9,912 bases of DNA from positions 1 to 9,912 of the forward strand of contig USNJ01000063.1 of assembly GCA_900556055.1 (NCBI GenBank). The letters run 5' to 3'. Of this stretch, positions 7,521 through 9,912 are shown piece by piece. Numbering within the stretch: the stretch's first letter is position 1; the number at the start of each line of letters is the position of its first letter. The notes under the pieces are model-generated. The model saw nothing but the letters and a program-made list of their open reading frames with translations. It ran no database searches and was not told the DNA's origin. The DNA comes from an uncultured Ruminococcus sp. Lineage in GTDB: Bacteria > Bacillota > Clostridia > Oscillospirales > Ruminococcaceae. The position numbers and the translations under genes are program-made.

Positions 7521-7811
7521 TTAGTTGGATATTTCGTAAAATTTCAGCATCTCCGAATACGATGAAAAATGCCGCTCAACAGGCGGCTCATTAAGATCAA
7601 ATTCGGGTTCTTCGCCCTGTTCGATTCGGGACAGGATATATGTACACGCCTCATCGAAACAAAAGGCAGTGTAGTCATCGTCCACACCCGCAATACTGCT
7701 CGGACGCTGACCGCACCGCCGTGAAATGTCAATCAGTGATAATATTCTCGGACTGCCGACGAAACTGTTCCAGTCCCTCTGCGCCCTTCTGCGAATACGC
7801 AAAGATCGCAT
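7521..7811 (-). CDS. gpT-position small tail protein, start uncertain or made by recoding
   Basis: The frame is open from ATG 7811, but that ATG has no clear ribosome binding site and lies inside the chaperone gene. The overlapping part would be a very basic, unlikely peptide (RSLRIRRRAQRDW...). The protein-like part begins around codon 7736 (LIDISRRCGQRPSSIAGVDD), followed by YTAFCFDEACTYI and an acidic stretch with GEEPEFDLNEPP, and ends in SEMLKFYEISN. The 'RCGQRPSS..G..D.YTA.CFDEAC' pattern resembles small ORFs at this place in Clostridia prophages. From 7736 it is about 71 residues. It may begin at CTG 7736, which overlaps the chaperone stop, or be joined to the chaperone by a +1 (or -2) frameshift. 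Its TAA forms part of the TAAAGGAGGG site for the tape measure gene. By position it corresponds to the gpT half of lambda-type G-T products; the function is inferred. Confidence 0.6.
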   Translation of the reverse strand: MRSLRIRRRAQRDWNSFVGSPRILSLIDISRRCGQRPSSIAGVDDDYTAFCFDEACTYILSRIEQGEEPEFDLNEPPVERHFSSYSEMLKFYEISN

Positions 7812-8142
7812 TCATCTGTGCATCGGTAAGCTGTACATCGTTTTCACGAAGCTGCTTCACAGTCGGTTCGACAAGCGATGCTTCACACACAGCTTCCATC
7901 ATCGGCACAAGTTCCGTGAAGTCAACGTTCTCTTTCTTCGGCTTTTTATCGCCGGAAAAAAGTCCCGAAGCCGTTTCGATCAGTCTGTTCGGGATCCTGC
8001 CGCTCTTCATGAGCATAAGCATAGACGGACGGCGAAGCTTCGCCGCGAACGGTGTGCCGTCGGGAAAGGGCGGGAGCTCCACGGTCTTGGGAGCATTCGC
8101 CCTGACGATATCTTCGATTGGTGTGACCTTAAGCTCTGACAT
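7729..8142 (-). CDS. Tail assembly chaperone (gpG-like)
   Basis: A 137-residue soluble protein starting at ATG 8142 behind AAGGAGG with a seven-base spacer. It contains VELPPFPDGTPFAAKLRRPS (residues 21-40), then MLMLMKSGRIPNRLIETASG, an acidic and Lys-rich linker at about 62-75, a helix with VCEASLVEP at 85-93, and a C-terminal LTDAQMNAIFAYSQKG helix (105-120). This order is that of the gpG-like chaperones of Firmicutes phages, which bind the tape measure and recruit tube subunits but are absent from the finished virion. It sits between tube and tape measure, the canonical place. In many phages a fraction of ribosomes shifts frame near the end of this gene to make a longer G-T product. The overlapping ORF described next is the candidate extension. 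The call is confident on sequence and position. Confidence 0.82.
   Translation of the reverse strand: MSELKVTPIEDIVRANAPKTVELPPFPDGTPFAAKLRRPSMLMLMKSGRIPNRLIETASGLFSGDKKPKKENVDFTELVPMMEAVCEASLVEPTVKQLRENDVQLTDAQMNAIFAYSQKGAEGLEQFRRQSENIITD
7762..7764 (-). other. Candidate +1 frameshift site near end of chaperone gene
   Basis: The codon TTT (F) of the chaperone is followed by C, so a tRNA-Phe on UUU could re-pair one base forward on UUC. This enters the frame of the gpT-position ORF (next codons GTC GGC, V G) eleven sense codons before the chaperone TGA. A UUU-C site is a plausible +1 slip because the same tRNA reads both codons. The needed shift is +1 or -2, not the common -1. There is no obvious slippery heptamer for -1. 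This is a candidate only. The chaperone TGA is followed by C, a weak termination context, and is a second possible place. Confidence 0.3.
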
Positions 8143-8160
8143 AACTTTTCCTCCTTATTT

Positions 8161-8736
8161 TTACGCCGAAATTGCGGGAAGCTCGTCAAGATATTCGATC
8201 TCATACGGAGCCTGACCGACTGCGGGAGCGGAATCGATCGTGTAGGTCGGTACACGGAAAACATTATCCTCACTGGACATGGACACAGGCTGTCCGGTGC
8301 AGTTGGGATAGCTTGTCTTTTCATAGCGCACGATCAGACCCGACGCATCATACTGCGCAGAATACGCATTGAGCGTAAATACGGGAAGATCGTCAAGGCT
8401 CGAACCCGCAACGGGGGGAACATACTTTGTTACGGTCTTGCCGTCCTCGCCGTATGTGATAGTACCGCCCTGCAGGAGCTTCACGAGCTCAGGGATAAAC
8501 ACGTTGTCCTTGAGCGTGATCTTGTTGCCCGTGAGAGTTACCTTGCCTCTCTTCTGCGCCTTCAGCTTTCCCTTTATGATCAGCTGTACAGCCTCAGTCG
8601 TGCTTGTCTGCGGCTCTATGCCGATCTGTGATGCAGTATCGATTGCAAGTTCGGTAGTGACATCGTTAATTGTTGCAGTGATTGTTACGAGTACAACGTC
8701 AATGGTTGCGATCTCATTTCCCTTTTTAAGTGCCAT
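8161..8736 (-). CDS. Major tail tube protein
   Basis: A 191-residue protein starting at ATG 8736 behind AAGGAGGGTG. The sequence is dominated by short beta-strand segments with Thr/Val/Ile alternation (residues 10-30 and 60-75). It includes LTGNKITLKDNVFIPELVKL at about 68-87, then a Gly/acidic turn, and a C-terminal part with SYPNCTGQPVSMSSEDNVF (about 122-140) and TYTIDSAP. The 'YPNC.G.PV....ED..F..P.YTI.S.P' pattern is one I associate with tube proteins of Clostridia siphoviruses. The protein would polymerise as stacked rings around the tape measure to form the non-contractile tube. No sheath gene neighbours it, which supports a siphovirus over a myovirus. The gene ends with two in-frame stops (TAA AAA TAA), and the second overlaps the SD of the chaperone gene. 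Confidence 0.82.
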   Translation of the reverse strand: MALKKGNEIATIDVVLVTITATINDVTTELAIDTASQIGIEPQTSTTEAVQLIIKGKLKAQKRGKVTLTGNKITLKDNVFIPELVKLLQGGTITYGEDGKTVTKYVPPVAGSSLDDLPVFTLNAYSAQYDASGLIVRYEKTSYPNCTGQPVSMSSEDNVFRVPTYTIDSAPAVGQAPYEIEYLDELPAISA

Positions 8737-8739
8737 AGG

Positions 8740-9093
8740 TTAAACACCCTCCTTGATTTTTTTGTAATATGTGTATTCGAGCTGCACCATCCAGCAGCGG
8801 CTTGTTTCCGACCAATACGGCTCGGAGACATCTCTTGTCGATCTGATTGTGGGATATATCGTCCTCAGTCCCGCCTTTGCTTTATCGGCAAGCTCAAAGC
8901 AGCCGCTGATATTCGGTGCGCAGCATATGACCTCCATGTAATGCACATCTGTGGAGTATGTCACATACTGCGATGATGACAGCTTCCTGATCACCGCATA
9001 GGGCGATGTGCATTCGCCCTTGTGCGTGCCGGGGAAGTATACGGGGACATCGGCGGATCTCAATGCGTTAAAAGCTTTTTCTATGACGATCAT
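8740..9093 (-). CDS. Tail terminator / tail completion protein
   Basis: A 117-residue protein. The frame is open from ATG 9111, but I prefer ATG 9093 (MIVIEKAFNALRS...). That ATG overlaps the TGA of the upstream gene as ATGA and has GAGGGTG placed correctly in front of it, whereas ATG 9111 has no such site. An N-terminal helix (residues 2-14) is followed by a segment with VPVYFPGTHKGEC and then AVIRK at 31-35. Alternating strands come next, and the C-terminus (WMVQLEYTYYK) is strand-rich. This matches the small alpha/beta tail terminators (lambda gpU, SPP1 gp17 type) that cap the tube and stop its polymerisation. It lies directly before the tube gene, as is usual. The last codons (KIKEGV) contain the AAGGAGGGTG site for the tube gene. 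The family call is by position and general fold pattern. Confidence 0.65.
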   Translation of the reverse strand: MIVIEKAFNALRSADVPVYFPGTHKGECTSPYAVIRKLSSSQYVTYSTDVHYMEVICCAPNISGCFELADKAKAGLRTIYPTIRSTRDVSEPYWSETSRCWMVQLEYTYYKKIKEGV

Positions 9094-9467
9094 GACATCA
9101 CCCTCATGCATTTCTGAACGAACTGACTGTATGAAGCCATTATTTTTTTGCCGTCAGCACGGACAACGGGTCCGATAATAGCGTAAGGAGCAAAAACTTC
9201 TCCTTCTTTTTTGTGAGCAAGCTCCAGATAAACACCATAGTCAACTCCGTGGGAAAGTGTTATATCAACGATACCGTTTTCCACGGTGTATGACGCACTC
9301 AGCCTTCTGCGGGCTTCGTGTGTAATGTTGTGCCAAGGTGCATCTCTTTTCATTTTCGCTTCAAGGATATGACATTCCGAAAGAGCCCACTGCTTCTGTG
9401 CAGATTCCATGCTGAGTAAAAAATTCCTGATATTATCGGTTATTTCCGAGCAGTCAAATTCAATCAT
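9090..9467 (-). CDS. HK97 gp10-like neck / minor tail protein
   Basis: A 125-residue protein. ATG 9467 lies in an ATGA overlap with the previous stop, with GGAGG seven bases upstream. The N-terminal half is helical (residues about 10-45). It is followed by the segment APWHNITHEARRRLSASY and then HGVDYGVYLELAH at about residues 75-87. That arrangement, 'aPv.TG.Lr.Si' then 'vYa.ylEfG', is the signature of the HK97 gp10 / phage minor tail family; here the 'YGVYLELAH' box is clear. Family members sit at the neck between head closure and tail tube and take part in head-tail joining. The neighbours on both sides (head closure before, tail terminator after) fit this. The product is most likely a structural neck protein and not an enzyme. 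Confidence 0.75.
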   Translation of the reverse strand: MIEFDCSEITDNIRNFLLSMESAQKQWALSECHILEAKMKRDAPWHNITHEARRRLSASYTVENGIVDITLSHGVDYGVYLELAHKKEGEVFAPYAIIGPVVRADGKKIMASYSQFVQKCMRVMS

Positions 9468-9823
9468 ACGATCGCCTCCAGTGAGATCTCAGCAACTTCT
9501 CCTGCACAGTCAACATCATCAACAGCAAGCAGCCGAAAATCCTTGTTGCCTATCGTACACAGATCGCCCTGACGGAGCAGAGCCGTGTCGGAAAACATAG
9601 TCATTATCATAGGCTGCGGCTTCTTTCGTACCTCTGTTTCATCAGAATGACTGACAGATTTCCAGCCGGACGATGTATTATGAAAAATTCCTCGGAGTCT
9701 GTGAATATCAACAGTTTCCGAAGTATCCTCGCCAAACCGGTTCTTTACGGGGCGGCGGAACGTTATATTTGTCCCGTACCGTCCGATATTTCTTTTTACG
9801 GTGTGAATATTAAAGCTGTTCAT
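9464..9823 (-). CDS. Phage head closure / head-tail adaptor protein
   Basis: A 119-residue protein starting at ATG 9823 behind a strong TAAGGAGGG site. The sequence has the look of the small SPP1 gp16 / HK97 head-closure group: a basic N-terminal segment (INxxRRPVKNRFGED-like, residues about 19-35), a central beta-rich part and a C-terminal pattern GDLCTIGNKDFRLLAVDDVD followed by SLEAIV. The order 'set to zero-offset, platform, then field-by-field beta strands' is typical of these small barrels, and the length matches (100-120 aa). In the family the protein closes the portal channel after DNA packaging and offers the docking surface for the tail. Its stop overlaps the next start by four bases (ATGA), so the two are probably translationally coupled. 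The family call is by pattern and position; the exact subfamily is not certain. Confidence 0.7.
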   Translation of the reverse strand: MNSFNIHTVKRNIGRYGTNITFRRPVKNRFGEDTSETVDIHRLRGIFHNTSSGWKSVSHSDETEVRKKPQPMIMTMFSDTALLRQGDLCTIGNKDFRLLAVDDVDCAGEVAEISLEAIV

Positions 9824-9832
9824 ACGCCCTCC

Positions 9833-9912
9833 TTACGTCAGAATACCGCTGTTGTTCGGACGGTATCGTGATGCAAGCCGCCGAAAATATGCAGAGCTGT
9901 CGGCGGTTGAAA
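9833..9912 (-). CDS. C-terminal end of probable head-tail connector (partial)
   Basis: Only the last 25 or so codons are in the window; the gene enters from the right edge. The frame chosen reads ...SSAYFRRLASRYRPNNSGILT and stops at TAA 9835-9833. That TAA is the first three bases of the TAAGGAGG ribosome binding site of the next gene, the same stop/SD arrangement seen at several other junctions here. A second frame is also open to a TGA just upstream, but its translation (FQPPTALHIFGG...) looks less protein-like. In siphovirus operons the gene immediately before the head-closure protein is usually the gp6-like head-tail connector or adaptor at the portal vertex. The identification therefore rests on position, since the fragment is too short to assign by sequence. 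Confidence 0.5.
   Translation of the reverse strand, partial: STADSSAYFRRLASRYRPNNSGILT

Noticed and set aside
7640..8215. 191-codon plus-strand open frame across the chaperone gene
   Set aside because: It spans three well-supported minus-strand genes and their SDs; the translation has no family-like features.
9094..9111. Longer start at ATG 9111 for the tail terminator
   Set aside because: The extra codons coincide with the GAGGGTG site and the ATGA overlap supports ATG 9093.
1..9912. Defence system, toxin-antitoxin pair, CRISPR array or other cargo
   Set aside because: I looked between and within genes on both strands. There is no intergenic space large enough and no such motif; all space is taken by tail genes.

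Overview
The window is one continuous minus-strand stretch of a tailed-phage (or prophage) structural operon, read from right (9912) to left (1). It runs from the head-tail joining region through the tail tube, tail-assembly chaperone and tape measure into the distal tail and baseplate. All thirteen coding regions lie on one strand, with overlaps or gaps of only a few bases. I see no promoter, terminator, RNA gene, mobile element, CRISPR array or host gene. The gene order is that of a long-tailed siphovirus. No sheath or other contractile-tail gene appears. The Shine-Dalgarno sequences are strong (AAGGAGG type), the base composition is intermediate, and the chaperone, tube and hub proteins have sequence patterns I associate with Clostridia phages. 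This suggests a gut Firmicute host such as a Ruminococcus-like Oscillospiraceae, but the host is inferred, not demonstrated.

Layout in transcription order: (i) 9912-8740, the C-terminal end of a probable head-tail connector, a head-closure/adaptor protein, an HK97 gp10-like neck protein and a tail-terminator-like protein. (ii) 8736-7521, the major tail tube protein, a gpG-like tail assembly chaperone and a small gpT-position ORF with no convincing start of its own. (iii) 7506-2884, a 1540-residue tape measure protein that fills almost half the window. (iv) 2872-1, a 133-residue post-tape-measure tail protein, a probable baseplate hub, then three proteins I do not recognise (87 aa, 249 aa and one cut off at the left edge). 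The last three are the least explained part.

The genes act together in tail morphogenesis. The chaperone coats the tape measure, the tube protein polymerises around it, the terminator caps the tube, the neck proteins join tail to head, and the distal genes make the tip that contacts the host.

Most of this is ordinary phage biology. The observations most worth a second look are two reading frames (the gpT-position ORF and the hub) whose family-like parts extend upstream of any good start codon. Each lies in the +1 frame relative to the gene before it. At the hub the shift would occur at GGG-UAG-C, and at the chaperone a UUU-C site lies shortly before the stop. Programmed recoding, non-AUG starts and assembly error are all possible. 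The unrecognised tip proteins are the other point of interest.
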